A stretch of 8,622 nucleotides of DNA from an uncultured Bacteroidales bacterium. GTDB taxonomy: Bacteria; Bacteroidota; Bacteroidia; Bacteroidales; P3. The DNA lies in the NCBI GenBank assembly GCA_947179195.1, contig CAMXAS010000046.1, positions 1-8,622 on the forward strand. The letters run 5' to 3'. This document shows, in pieces, positions 1 through 6,907 of this stretch. The notes below the pieces were generated by a model. It had not been told where the DNA came from. It searched no databases and saw only the letters and a list, made by a program, of their open reading frames with translations. The translations under genes and the position numbers were made by a program. Position 1 is the stretch's first letter. The number at the start of each line of letters is the position of its first letter.

Positions 1-281
1 CGACCGAAGTGACACCCGCCCAGGCCTGCATCATCTATGCCAACGAAGCGGACGTTCTGAACGTCGCCATGTTCGGCATGACGGCCAAACAATGGCGGGA
101 ATCCCATCCCGATTTAAACGGCAATATCCGCGACTACGCCTCCATTAACGAATTGATATGTCTGTCGAACATGGAAAACCTGAACGCCGTATTTATCGAA
201 CAAAGTATGCCACAGAGCGAACGCCTTGTTAAACTCAACCAAATCGCCATCCAACAGATGAAGGTATTGGACAAGGAATAA
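1..281 (+). CDS. KilA-N domain-type protein, C-terminal part (5' end outside window)
   Basis: The reading frame is open to the window edge (codons from base 3) and stops with TAA at 279-281, so this is the last 92 or so residues of a longer protein; the GTG at 9 is most likely an internal Val codon. What remains has the pattern YANEADVLNVAMFGMTAKQW, then NIRDYA, ICLSNMENLNAVFI and SERLVKLNQIAIQQM. I recognise this as the conserved C-terminal region of Bacteroidales KilA-N domain proteins, which have an N-terminal DNA-binding KilA-N domain of phage type and are usually about 250-280 residues long. The KilA-N domain itself would lie upstream and cannot be seen. The cellular role of these chromosomal proteins is not known to me; DNA binding is inferred from the family. 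The gene converges on aspS and is not part of the minus-strand cluster. The family name comes from recall of similar sequences rather than a diagnostic motif. Confidence 0.75.
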   Translation, partial: TEVTPAQACIIYANEADVLNVAMFGMTAKQWRESHPDLNGNIRDYASINELICLSNMENLNAVFIEQSMPQSERLVKLNQIAIQQMKVLDKE

Positions 282-287
282 ATGAAA

Positions 288-320
288 AGGGGCCGTCCAA
301 CACAAGGTTGAGCAGCCCCT
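288..320 (-). terminator. Probable intrinsic terminator after aspS (minus strand)
   Basis: Bases 288-301 (AGGGGCCGTCCAAC) can pair with 307-320 (GTTGAGCAGCCCCT) around a 5-base loop (302-306). Over 14 positions there are two mismatches and one G-T pair. Read on the minus strand the stem ends GCCCC and runs directly into TTTTCATTT, a short T-rich tail; read on the plus strand it is followed by CCGGTTCGGG with no T-run. It therefore fits the end of the aspS transcript better than the end of the KilA-N gene, although the stem lies between the two convergent genes and could slow polymerase from either side. The aspS stop codon is about 40 bases before the stem. A second small GC hairpin (CGGGC 327-331 with GCCCG 336-340) sits between aspS and this stem. 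Confidence 0.6.
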
Positions 321-349
321 CCGGTTCGGGCAACGGCCCGTCGGCCATG

Positions 350-363
350 CGGCTATCGGCTAT
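350..363. repeat. 7-bp tandem duplication across the aspS stop codon
   Basis: CGGCTAT occurs twice in a row (350-356 and 357-363). On the minus strand this reads ATAGCCG ATAGCCG, and the first copy contains the TAG stop of aspS. It may be a small slippage duplication; there is no evidence of function. Confidence 0.5.
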
Positions 364-2114
364 TTGACCGTTTTAATCTTCAGTTCATCCAACTGCGCCT
401 GCGCGATGGTCGAGGGCGCGTCCAGCATCGTGTCACGCCCCGCGTTGTTCTTCGGGAAGGCGATAAAGTCGCGGATGCTCTCGGCCCCGCCGAACAGCGA
501 GCAGAGACGGTCGAAGCCGAACGCGATGCCGCCGTGGGGCGGTGCGCCGTATTCAAACGCCCCCATCAGGAAGCCGAACTGCAACTGGGCCTCTTCGTCG
601 CTGAAGCCCAACGCGCGGAACATACGGTTCTGCAGGTCGCGGTCGTGGATACGGATGGAGCCGCCGCCCACCTCAACACCGTTGATGACCATGTCGTAAG
701 CGTTGGCGCGCACCGCCCCCGGATCGCTCTCCAGCAGGGCTTCGTCCTCCGGCTTGGGCGACGTAAACGGGTGGTGCATGGCGAAGAAACGCTGCGCCTC
801 TTCGTCCCACTCCAAGAGCGGGAAATCGACCACCCACAGCAGCTTGTAGTTCTGCGGATCACGCAGGCCCAAGCGGCTACCCATCTCTAAGCGCAACTGG
901 CCGAGCGCGACCTGCGTCTTGCGCGTGGCGCCGCAGAGTATCAGCACCAGGTCGCCGGCCTTGGCTTCCGCCGCCGCGGCCGCCGCCTGAATCTGCTCGG
1001 GCGTATAGTATTTGTCGATGGACGACTTGAAGGTGCCGTCGGGCAGGCATTTGATATACATGAGGCCGGACGCCCCCACCTGCGGACGCTTCACGAAATC
1101 GGTCAGCTCGTCCAACTGCTTGCGCGTGTATTCGGCCGCCCCGGGCACCGCAATGGCGCCTATCCATTCGGCCTGGTCCAGCACGCCGAAGACGCCCTGT
1201 TTCAGCACGGCGTTCAGCGGCTTGAAGCGCATATCGAAACGGATGTCGGGCTTGTCAGAGCCGTAATTCTCCATCGCCTCCTTCCACGTCATGCGCGGCA
1301 GCGGGCCGATGTCGATGCCCTTCTCTTTCTTGAACAGATGCGCGATCAGCCCTTCGAACGTAGAGAGCACGTCTTCCTGCGTCACGAACGACATCTCGCA
1401 GTCAAGCTGCGTAAACTCCGGCTGACGGTCGGCGCGCAAGTCCTCGTCGCGGAAACAGCGCACCAACTGGAAATAGCGGTCGAAACCCGACACCATGAGC
1501 AGCTGTTTCAACGTCTGCGGCGACTGCGGCAGCGCGTAGAACTCGCCCTCGTTCATGCGGGAGGGCACCACGAAGTCGCGCGCCCCCTCGGGCGTGGATT
1601 TGACGAGGAACGGCGTCTCCACTTCCATGAAGCCGAGCGTGTTCATGTAGTTGCGGATTTCGATACCCAGACGGTGGCGCATCTCCATATTGGCGCGCAC
1701 GCAGGCGCGGCGCAGGTCGAGGTAACGGTATTTCATGCGCAGTTCGTCGCCGCCGTCGGTATTGTCCTCTATCGTGAAGGGCGGCGTCTTGGAACGATTG
1801 AGCACCTCCAGGCGCGTCACCTCCACTTCGATGTCGCCCGTAGGCAGTTTGGGGTTCTTGTTGCTGCGCTCCAGCACCTTGCCGTCCACCTGAATGACGC
1901 ATTCGCGCCCCAACTCCCGGATGCGGCCGCAGAGCGCGGCATCGGTCTCCATATTGAACACCAACTGCGTGATGCCGTAACGGTCGCGCAAATCGACGAA
2001 CGTCATGCCGCCCAAGTCGCGGCTACGCTGAATCCAACCGCAAAGCGTCACGGCGGCGCCAACGTCCGTCAGGCGCAACGCGCCGTTGGTATGGGTTCTA
2101 TAGGCTGTTTTCAT
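360..2114 (-). CDS. aspS: Aspartyl-tRNA synthetase (bacterial type)
   Basis: This 584-residue protein charges tRNA-Asp with aspartate in the cytoplasm, using ATP. The length matches bacterial AspRS, which carries the extra GAD domain within the catalytic domain. Visible in order: an N-terminal OB-fold anticodon-binding domain (about 20-105, GWIQRSRDLGGMTFVDLRDR at 26-45); the class II catalytic core beginning near 125, with VETPFLVKSTPEGARDF at 165-181; motif 2 FRDEDLRADRQPEF at 221-234; the GAD-type insert around 290-420; VGGGSIRIHD at 482-491; and motif 3 GGIAFGFDR at 528-536. In the OB fold the residue after SRD is Leu34, as in tRNA-Asp-specific enzymes, rather than the His found in several enzymes that also charge tRNA-Asn. 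The ATG at 2112-2114 gives the expected N terminus and lies 22 bases after gpmA, so the two are probably co-transcribed. It is the last gene of the minus-strand series and is followed by a terminator-like hairpin. Confidence 0.97.
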   Translation of the reverse strand: MKTAYRTHTNGALRLTDVGAAVTLCGWIQRSRDLGGMTFVDLRDRYGITQLVFNMETDAALCGRIRELGRECVIQVDGKVLERSNKNPKLPTGDIEVEVTRLEVLNRSKTPPFTIEDNTDGGDELRMKYRYLDLRRACVRANMEMRHRLGIEIRNYMNTLGFMEVETPFLVKSTPEGARDFVVPSRMNEGEFYALPQSPQTLKQLLMVSGFDRYFQLVRCFRDEDLRADRQPEFTQLDCEMSFVTQEDVLSTFEGLIAHLFKKEKGIDIGPLPRMTWKEAMENYGSDKPDIRFDMRFKPLNAVLKQGVFGVLDQAEWIGAIAVPGAAEYTRKQLDELTDFVKRPQVGASGLMYIKCLPDGTFKSSIDKYYTPEQIQAAAAAAEAKAGDLVLILCGATRKTQVALGQLRLEMGSRLGLRDPQNYKLLWVVDFPLLEWDEEAQRFFAMHHPFTSPKPEDEALLESDPGAVRANAYDMVINGVEVGGGSIRIHDRDLQNRMFRALGFSDEEAQLQFGFLMGAFEYGAPPHGGIAFGFDRLCSLFGGAESIRDFIAFPKNNAGRDTMLDAPSTIAQAQLDELKIKTVK

Positions 2115-2136
2115 ATATACATTCTGTTTTGCTCGG

Positions 2137-2883
2137 TTATTTCGCTTTGCCCTGATTGGCCACGGCCTCCATCAGCGCCTTGATTTTCTCGGGGTCGCCC
2201 AGGAAACGGTCTTCCACCAGGTTCATGTTGTCGTCGAACACGAACAGGTACGGCACGGCCGTAGGCAGGTTCAAGCCGATGATGTCGGCATCGGAAATAT
2301 GCTTGATATGTTTGATGATGCCGCGCAACGAGTTGCCGTGCGCCGCAATGATGATTTCATCGCGCGTCTTCAACGACGGCACGATCGTGTTCTCCCAATA
2401 GGGCACGATGCGGTTCACCGTATGAATCAGGGCTTCCGTCAAGGGCAGGTCGGCGCGATCGACATGGCGGTAGCAAGCGGCCTGATACGGGCTGCGTTCG
2501 TCGTCGGGTGCCAGGGCCGTGGGCGCCACGTCATAGCTGCGCCGCCAGATCTTGACCTGTTCGTCGCCGTATTTGGCCGCCGTCTCGGCCTTGTTGAGCC
2601 CCTGCAACATACCGTAATGCTTCTCGTTCAGCCGCCAGTTCTTTTCTTCGGGAATCCACAGCTGGTCCATTTCCTCCAATACCGTATGCAGCGTCTTGAT
2701 GGCTCTTTTCAGGTAAGACGTGTAGGCCATATCGAAATGGAATCCCTCCGCCTTGAGCAGACGGCCGGCTTCCTTGGCTTCCTCCACGCCCTGCGGGCTC
2801 AAATCCACATCGGTCCAACCCGTAAAACGATTTTCCTTGTTCCATACGCTCTCGCCGTGGCGGAGCAAAACTACTTTCTTCAT
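2137..2883 (-). CDS. gpmA: 2,3-bisphosphoglycerate-dependent phosphoglycerate mutase
   Basis: This 248-residue cytoplasmic enzyme interconverts 3-phosphoglycerate and 2-phosphoglycerate in glycolysis and gluconeogenesis through a phosphohistidine intermediate. The length is typical of the cofactor-dependent family. The signature LLRHGESVWNKENRFTGW begins at residue 6, with the phospho-accepting His9. Other family residues are Arg60 in YLKRAIKT, Glu87 in RLNEKHYGMLQGLNK (84-98), and the second catalytic His182 in AAHGNSLRGIIKH (180-192). The stretch RRSYDVAP (114-121) and the substrate lid region around 120-145 are also present, so the enzyme should be active. The start codon at 2881-2883 is preceded by AAGAAGAAGC, a purine-rich but weak ribosome-binding region. 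The gene lies 22 bases after the MerR-type gene and 22 bases before aspS, consistent with a shared transcript. There is no obvious metabolic link to its neighbours. Confidence 0.96.
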   Translation of the reverse strand: MKKVVLLRHGESVWNKENRFTGWTDVDLSPQGVEEAKEAGRLLKAEGFHFDMAYTSYLKRAIKTLHTVLEEMDQLWIPEEKNWRLNEKHYGMLQGLNKAETAAKYGDEQVKIWRRSYDVAPTALAPDDERSPYQAACYRHVDRADLPLTEALIHTVNRIVPYWENTIVPSLKTRDEIIIAAHGNSLRGIIKHIKHISDADIIGLNLPTAVPYLFVFDDNMNLVEDRFLGDPEKIKALMEAVANQGKAK

Positions 2884-2905
2884 TGCTTCTTCTTATCTTA
2901 TATCG

Positions 2906-3262
2906 TTACAAACTCTCTTTCAAATCCGTCAGGAACTTGCGCACGCGGTGCAGGCGTTGCAAGAGTTCCTCCTCGGCCGTGTCCGCCGCCAAGGGCTTTT
3001 CCTTCAGCTTGTCTTTGGCGCCCTGCAACGTATAGCCCTCTTCCTTGACCCAATGGTATATCTTATGGAAATAGGCCACGTCGGTGGGCGTGAACAAACG
3101 GTTGCCCTTGCGGTTACGGCGCGGCGATATGGCCTCGAACTCCTTGTCCCAAAAACGGATCAGGGACGTGTTGACGTTGAACATCGCGGCCACCTCGCCG
3201 ATGGTGTAGAACAACTTGCCGTCGGCCTTGGGTTCAAGCGTATTTTCAGCCATTTCTTCCAT
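2906..3262 (-). CDS. MerR-family transcriptional regulator (small, no cysteines)
   Basis: This is a 118-residue protein with a MerR-type winged helix-turn-helix: FYTIGEVAAMFNVNTSLIRFWDKEF (about 18-42) is the helix-turn-helix and the start of the wing, and RRNRKGNRLFTPTDVAYFHKI (48-68) is the wing and third helix. YTLQGAKDKLKEK (77-89) matches the end of the DNA-binding domain. The remainder (about 95-118) is a short charged helix that could form the usual antiparallel dimer coil. There is no C-terminal effector domain, and the protein has no cysteine, so metal or thiol sensing of the MerR/SoxR kind is unlikely. DNA binding is a strong inference; the target and signal are unknown. The gene begins 6 bases after the stop of the M23 peptidase gene, a pairing I know from many Bacteroidetes genomes. 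The start is uncertain: a second ATG three codons in (3251-3253) is almost as plausible. Confidence 0.88.
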   Translation of the reverse strand: MEEMAENTLEPKADGKLFYTIGEVAAMFNVNTSLIRFWDKEFEAISPRRNRKGNRLFTPTDVAYFHKIYHWVKEEGYTLQGAKDKLKEKPLAADTAEEELLQRLHRVRKFLTDLKESL

Positions 3263-3268
3263 ATGCGA

Positions 3269-4240
3269 TTACGACAGACTTTGGTTGACTTCGCGCGATT
3301 TCTCCAAGATTTCGAGGTATTCTTCGGGCGAAACACCGATAAAGAAATAATAGACGGGGTTGACCTGCTTGCCGTTGACGTGCACCTCGTAGTGCAGGTG
3401 CGGCCCGGTGGCGTAACCGCTCGTGCCCACGGTGCCGAGTTGGGTGCCGCGTTTGACCTTCATGCCCTGACGCACCGTCAGTTTATCCATGTGGGCGTAG
3501 AGCGTCTTGTAGCCGAAGCCGTGATCCACGACACAGCAGACGCCATAGCCCGTATAGCCTTTCATGTTGCCGCCCGCCTTTTCCACGACGCCGTCGCCTG
3601 TGGCATAGATGGGTACGCCGCGCGCGGCCGTGATGTCGATGCCCGTATGCGGCCTCAGATTTTTGAAAATCGGGTGGTAGCGCGGCCCGAAACCGGATAC
3701 GACCCGCCCTTCGTTCTTATTAATCGGCAGGATGGCCGGCATATGCTGCAAGCGTTCCTCCTTAGTCTTGGCCATCGTATATACTGAATCCAGCGACACC
3801 GACTGCGCGTAGATGGCCGACGCCAACGCATCGGCCTTATAAGACGTTTCGCTGATAATCTGACCCAACGCATTGTCGGTATAATGGCTGTAGTCGCGGT
3901 ACAACTCCTTGGTCTGATGCGGCGGCTCGGCATCGAAAATGATGCGGTACAGGTTGCGGTCGCGCTGTTGCAGGTCTTCCAACACTTCCGTCAACTGGTC
4001 CAAGCGACGGTCCAGATAGCGGTACTGCACCGCGCTTTCGTACAAATCGCGGCGGATGCGCCGTTCCTTGGGGCCTTCGAGGAAATAATACGACACGAGC
4101 AACGCCAGCCCGAAAAACAACGCGGCCGTGAGCAAATAGCCCGACAGCTTCAACAGACGTTCGCCCCAGGTCGGTTTGTGCTGGGTGACCGTCAGCGAAG
4201 ACGCATCGATATAGAGCCGTTCTTTCTTCTTGCCGCGCAT
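3269..4240 (-). CDS. Membrane-anchored M23 (LytM-type) metallopeptidase
   Basis: This 323-residue protein is a probable cell-wall endopeptidase acting in the periplasm. The N terminus (1-30) is basic and predicted cytoplasmic. One hydrophobic segment (about 34-54, LSGYLLTAALFFGLALLVSY) follows and looks like an uncleaved membrane anchor. Residues 60-105 are rich in charged residues and Leu/Tyr, probably a coiled-coil stalk. The C-terminal M23 domain (about 175-300) has all the expected zinc-site residues: His198 and Asp202 in RPHTGID, and His281/His283 in GPHLHYEV, plus His250 in TLYAHMDKL. The enzyme therefore appears catalytically intact, unlike EnvC- or NlpD-type activators, which have lost zinc ligands. 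The natural substrate is presumably peptidoglycan cross-bridge or stem peptides, inferred from the family. The ATG at 4238-4240 lies 10 bases after the alaS stop codon, with no clear Shine-Dalgarno sequence, and the MerR-type gene follows after 6 bases. Confidence 0.93.
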   Translation of the reverse strand: MRGKKKERLYIDASSLTVTQHKPTWGERLLKLSGYLLTAALFFGLALLVSYYFLEGPKERRIRRDLYESAVQYRYLDRRLDQLTEVLEDLQQRDRNLYRIIFDAEPPHQTKELYRDYSHYTDNALGQIISETSYKADALASAIYAQSVSLDSVYTMAKTKEERLQHMPAILPINKNEGRVVSGFGPRYHPIFKNLRPHTGIDITAARGVPIYATGDGVVEKAGGNMKGYTGYGVCCVVDHGFGYKTLYAHMDKLTVRQGMKVKRGTQLGTVGTSGYATGPHLHYEVHVNGKQVNPVYYFFIGVSPEEYLEILEKSREVNQSLS

Positions 4241-4250
4241 GGGTTCGGTA

Positions 4251-6893
4251 TTAGGCCTCAGGGCCTTCCTGCAATTTATTCAACAACGTTTCGACCACGG
4301 CCTTCAAGCCGTCTTCCTTATTGCCGACAGCCGACGCGAAGAACGGCTGACCGCCGCCGCTGCCGTCTATCATAGGCGCCACCTGCCCGATGAGTTTGCC
4401 GGCATGGTAGCCCCGCTTGACGAGTTCGTCGCCTATCATCAGGAATACGCTCGGCTTGCCCTCGCTCTTGCCCGTAATGAGGCACACCCCGTTGGAGAGC
4501 GGCTTGCGGAGCGCGGTGCAGAGGTTGCGGCTGATGGCGGCCGGATAGTCGCGTTCAATCCGGATGAGCGGCATATCGCCAAGCTGTTCCTGACGTTCGA
4601 GCCAGTATTCGGTCAGATGACGCACGCGGTCGTTGACGTGCATCTCTATCTCCTTTTTCATCTTGGTATGGCCGTCCATGACTTTCTTAAGGCCGACGAG
4701 GACGTCCGGACTTCTAAGCGTATCTTTGATTTCCTGATACATATCGGCGATGTCGAACAGGTAGCGTTGCGCCGCACCGGCCGCCACGGCTTCGATACGC
4801 CGCACGCCGGCCGCCACCGCCCCTTCGCTCACGATTTTGAACATCCCGATTTCGCCCGTCGCCTTGACGTGGGTACCGCCGCAGAGTTCCACCGACGGCC
4901 CGTATTGGATAACCCGCACCTTGTCGCCGTACTTCTCGCTGAACAAGGCCATCGCGCCCAGGGCCCGCGCCTCGTCGATGGGCACGTCCCGCCGTTCGGT
5001 CAACGGCAGGTTCTGCCGTATCATGTGGTTGACGCGGTTTTCCACCTCGCGGATTTCTTCGGGCGTCATCTTTTGGAAATGCGAGAAGTCGAAGCGCAAC
5101 GAGATGCCGTTGACCTGCGACCCTTTCTGTTCCACGTGCGTGCCCAACACCTCGCGCAAGGCATGGTGCATGAGGTGCGTGGACGTATGGTGACAGGCCG
5201 TCTGACGGCGCAGCCCCTCTTCCACCACGAGCATGAAACGCGCCGACGGGTCGGCGGGCAGGCGGTCGGTCCAATGGATGATGAGTTTATTTTCCTTGCG
5301 CGTGTCGCGCACTTCGATACGTTCGGTTTCGGCGCCGTCGGCCGCCAAGGCCGCGATATAGCCCCGGTCGCCGGCCTGCCCGCCGGACTCGGCGTAAAAC
5401 GGCGTCTGCTCGAACACGAGCTGATATTGCTCCTTGCCTTTCTTGTTGACCCGGCGGTAACGCAACAGACGGCTTTCCACCTTCAGGTCGTCGTAACCGA
5501 CAAAACGGCACTCGCCGCCCGTATGCACATCGACCCAGTCGTCGGACGTTACCTCGGCCGCGTTGCGCGAACGGTCTTTCTGCTGTTGCAGGCACTTTTC
5601 AAATTCGGGCAGGTTCACGCTCATGCCCTGCTCTTTGAGGATCAACTCGGTCAAGTCTATCGGGAAGCCGTAGGTATCGTAAAGCGTGAACGCGTCTTCG
5701 CCGCTGATTTCCGTTTTTTGTTGCGTCCGCGCCTTTTCCGTGACCTGGGTCAACAACTTGATGCCTGTCTCCAACGTTTTGAGGAAAGCGTTTTCCTCTT
5801 CTTCCACGACGCGTTCGATAAGCGACTGCTGGCGGCGCAATTCGGGGAAGGCCTCGCCCATCTGGTCGCAGAGCACCTGCACGAGCTTGTGGATGAACGC
5901 CTCTTTAAGTCCGAGGAACGTATAGCCGTAGCGAACGGCGCGCCGCAGGATACGGCGGATGACGTAGCCGGCCTTGTTGTTGGACGGCAACTGCCCGTCG
6001 GCAATGGCGAACGACACGGCCCGCACATGGTCGGCGATAACGCGCATCGCGATGTCGGCCTCCTGGACCTGACCGTAGGTCTTGCCCGCCATACGCGCGA
6101 TGGCCGTAATCAACGGCTGGAACACGTCGGTGTCGTAGTTGGAGCGTTTGCCCTGCAACACCATGCAGAGCCGCTCGAAGCCCATGCCCGTATCGACGTG
6201 CTTGTTCGGCAGTTCTTCCAAGTGGCCGTCGGCCTTGCGGTTGAACTGCATGAACACGAGGTTCCATATTTCGATGACCTGCGGATGGTCGTGGTTGACG
6301 AGTTCTTTGCCCGGCACGGCCGCCTTTTCTTCCGGCGTGCGGATATCGACGTGGATTTCGGAGCAGGGGCCGCAGGGGCCGGTCTCGCCCATTTCCCAAA
6401 AGTTGTCTTTCTTGTTGCCGAACAGGATGCGGTCTTCCGAAACGTGTTCAAGCCAATAGTTATAGGCTTCCATGTCCTTGGCCGTACCGTCCTTTTCGTC
6501 GCCGCCGAAGACCGTCACGTAGAGGCAGTCCTTGTCGATGCCCACGGTCTCGGTCAGGAACTCCCAAGCGAAGGCGATGGCCTCTTTCTTGAAATAGTCG
6601 CCGAACGACCAGTTGCCCAGCATCTCGAACATCGTGTGATGGTACGTGTCGTGCCCCACTTCCTCCAAATCGTTGTGCTTGCCCGACACGCGGAGGCATT
6701 TCTGACTGTCGGCCACGCGCGGCCACTGCCGCGGCATATTGCCGAGAAAGATATCCTTGAACTGGTTCATGCCCGCGTTCGTGAACATCAACGTGGGGTC
6801 GTTCTTGATGACCATCGGGGCCGAGGGCACGATATGATGGCCTTTTTGCGTGAAGAACGCCAGAAAGGCCGCGCGGATTTCCTGTGAAGTCAT
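4251..6893 (-). CDS. alaS: Alanyl-tRNA synthetase
   Basis: This 880-residue cytoplasmic enzyme charges tRNA-Ala with alanine and clears Ser/Gly mischarged tRNA. The length is normal for bacterial AlaRS. The class II core is N-terminal: MFTNAGMNQFKDIFLG (36-51), RVADSQKCLRVSGKHNDLEEVG (59-80), YHHTMFEMLGNWSFGDYFK (84-102), TGPCGPCSEIH (171-181) and motif 3-like GMGFERL (236-242). The tRNA-binding helical domain follows (about 250-450). The editing domain (about 490-720) has its zinc-site residues His569 and His573 (HHTSTH) and Cys671 and His675 (CGGTH). The end has the C-Ala domain with GSGGGQPFFASAVG (844-857). I chose the ATG at 6891-6893 because MTSQEIRAAFLAFF is the conserved family N terminus. 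An upstream in-frame ATG at 7001 would add 36 unrelated residues and overlap the HAD gene. A promoter-like sequence lies just upstream. Confidence 0.97.
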   Translation of the reverse strand: MTSQEIRAAFLAFFTQKGHHIVPSAPMVIKNDPTLMFTNAGMNQFKDIFLGNMPRQWPRVADSQKCLRVSGKHNDLEEVGHDTYHHTMFEMLGNWSFGDYFKKEAIAFAWEFLTETVGIDKDCLYVTVFGGDEKDGTAKDMEAYNYWLEHVSEDRILFGNKKDNFWEMGETGPCGPCSEIHVDIRTPEEKAAVPGKELVNHDHPQVIEIWNLVFMQFNRKADGHLEELPNKHVDTGMGFERLCMVLQGKRSNYDTDVFQPLITAIARMAGKTYGQVQEADIAMRVIADHVRAVSFAIADGQLPSNNKAGYVIRRILRRAVRYGYTFLGLKEAFIHKLVQVLCDQMGEAFPELRRQQSLIERVVEEEENAFLKTLETGIKLLTQVTEKARTQQKTEISGEDAFTLYDTYGFPIDLTELILKEQGMSVNLPEFEKCLQQQKDRSRNAAEVTSDDWVDVHTGGECRFVGYDDLKVESRLLRYRRVNKKGKEQYQLVFEQTPFYAESGGQAGDRGYIAALAADGAETERIEVRDTRKENKLIIHWTDRLPADPSARFMLVVEEGLRRQTACHHTSTHLMHHALREVLGTHVEQKGSQVNGISLRFDFSHFQKMTPEEIREVENRVNHMIRQNLPLTERRDVPIDEARALGAMALFSEKYGDKVRVIQYGPSVELCGGTHVKATGEIGMFKIVSEGAVAAGVRRIEAVAAGAAQRYLFDIADMYQEIKDTLRSPDVLVGLKKVMDGHTKMKKEIEMHVNDRVRHLTEYWLERQEQLGDMPLIRIERDYPAAISRNLCTALRKPLSNGVCLITGKSEGKPSVFLMIGDELVKRGYHAGKLIGQVAPMIDGSGGGQPFFASAVGNKEDGLKAVVETLLNKLQEGPEA

Positions 6894-6907
6894 ATTTTTC
6901 GTATAAT

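Noticed and set aside
9..11. GTG as the start codon of the leftmost gene
   Set aside because: The frame is open upstream to the window edge and the visible part corresponds to the C-terminal region of a longer family.
321..345. Hairpin CGGGC/GCCCG as a plus-strand terminator
   Set aside because: Short 5-bp stem with no T-run on either side; kept only as a remark under the larger hairpin.
1338..2183. A 281-codon plus-strand frame opposite aspS
   Set aside because: In-register antisense shadow of aspS with the same codon-bias cause and no recognisable protein features.
2299..3787. Plus-strand frames of 249 and 344 codons opposite gpmA, the MerR gene and the M23 gene
   Set aside because: They overlap each other and sit opposite three genes with clear motifs; their registers match antisense of gpmA and the M23 gene respectively.
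4230..6887. An 885-codon open frame on the plus strand opposite alaS
   Set aside because: It is in exact antisense codon register with alaS and remains open because alaS lacks TTA, CTA and TCA codons. The translation is rich in His, Val, Arg and Phe with no recognisable domain, while alaS on the other strand has every family motif.
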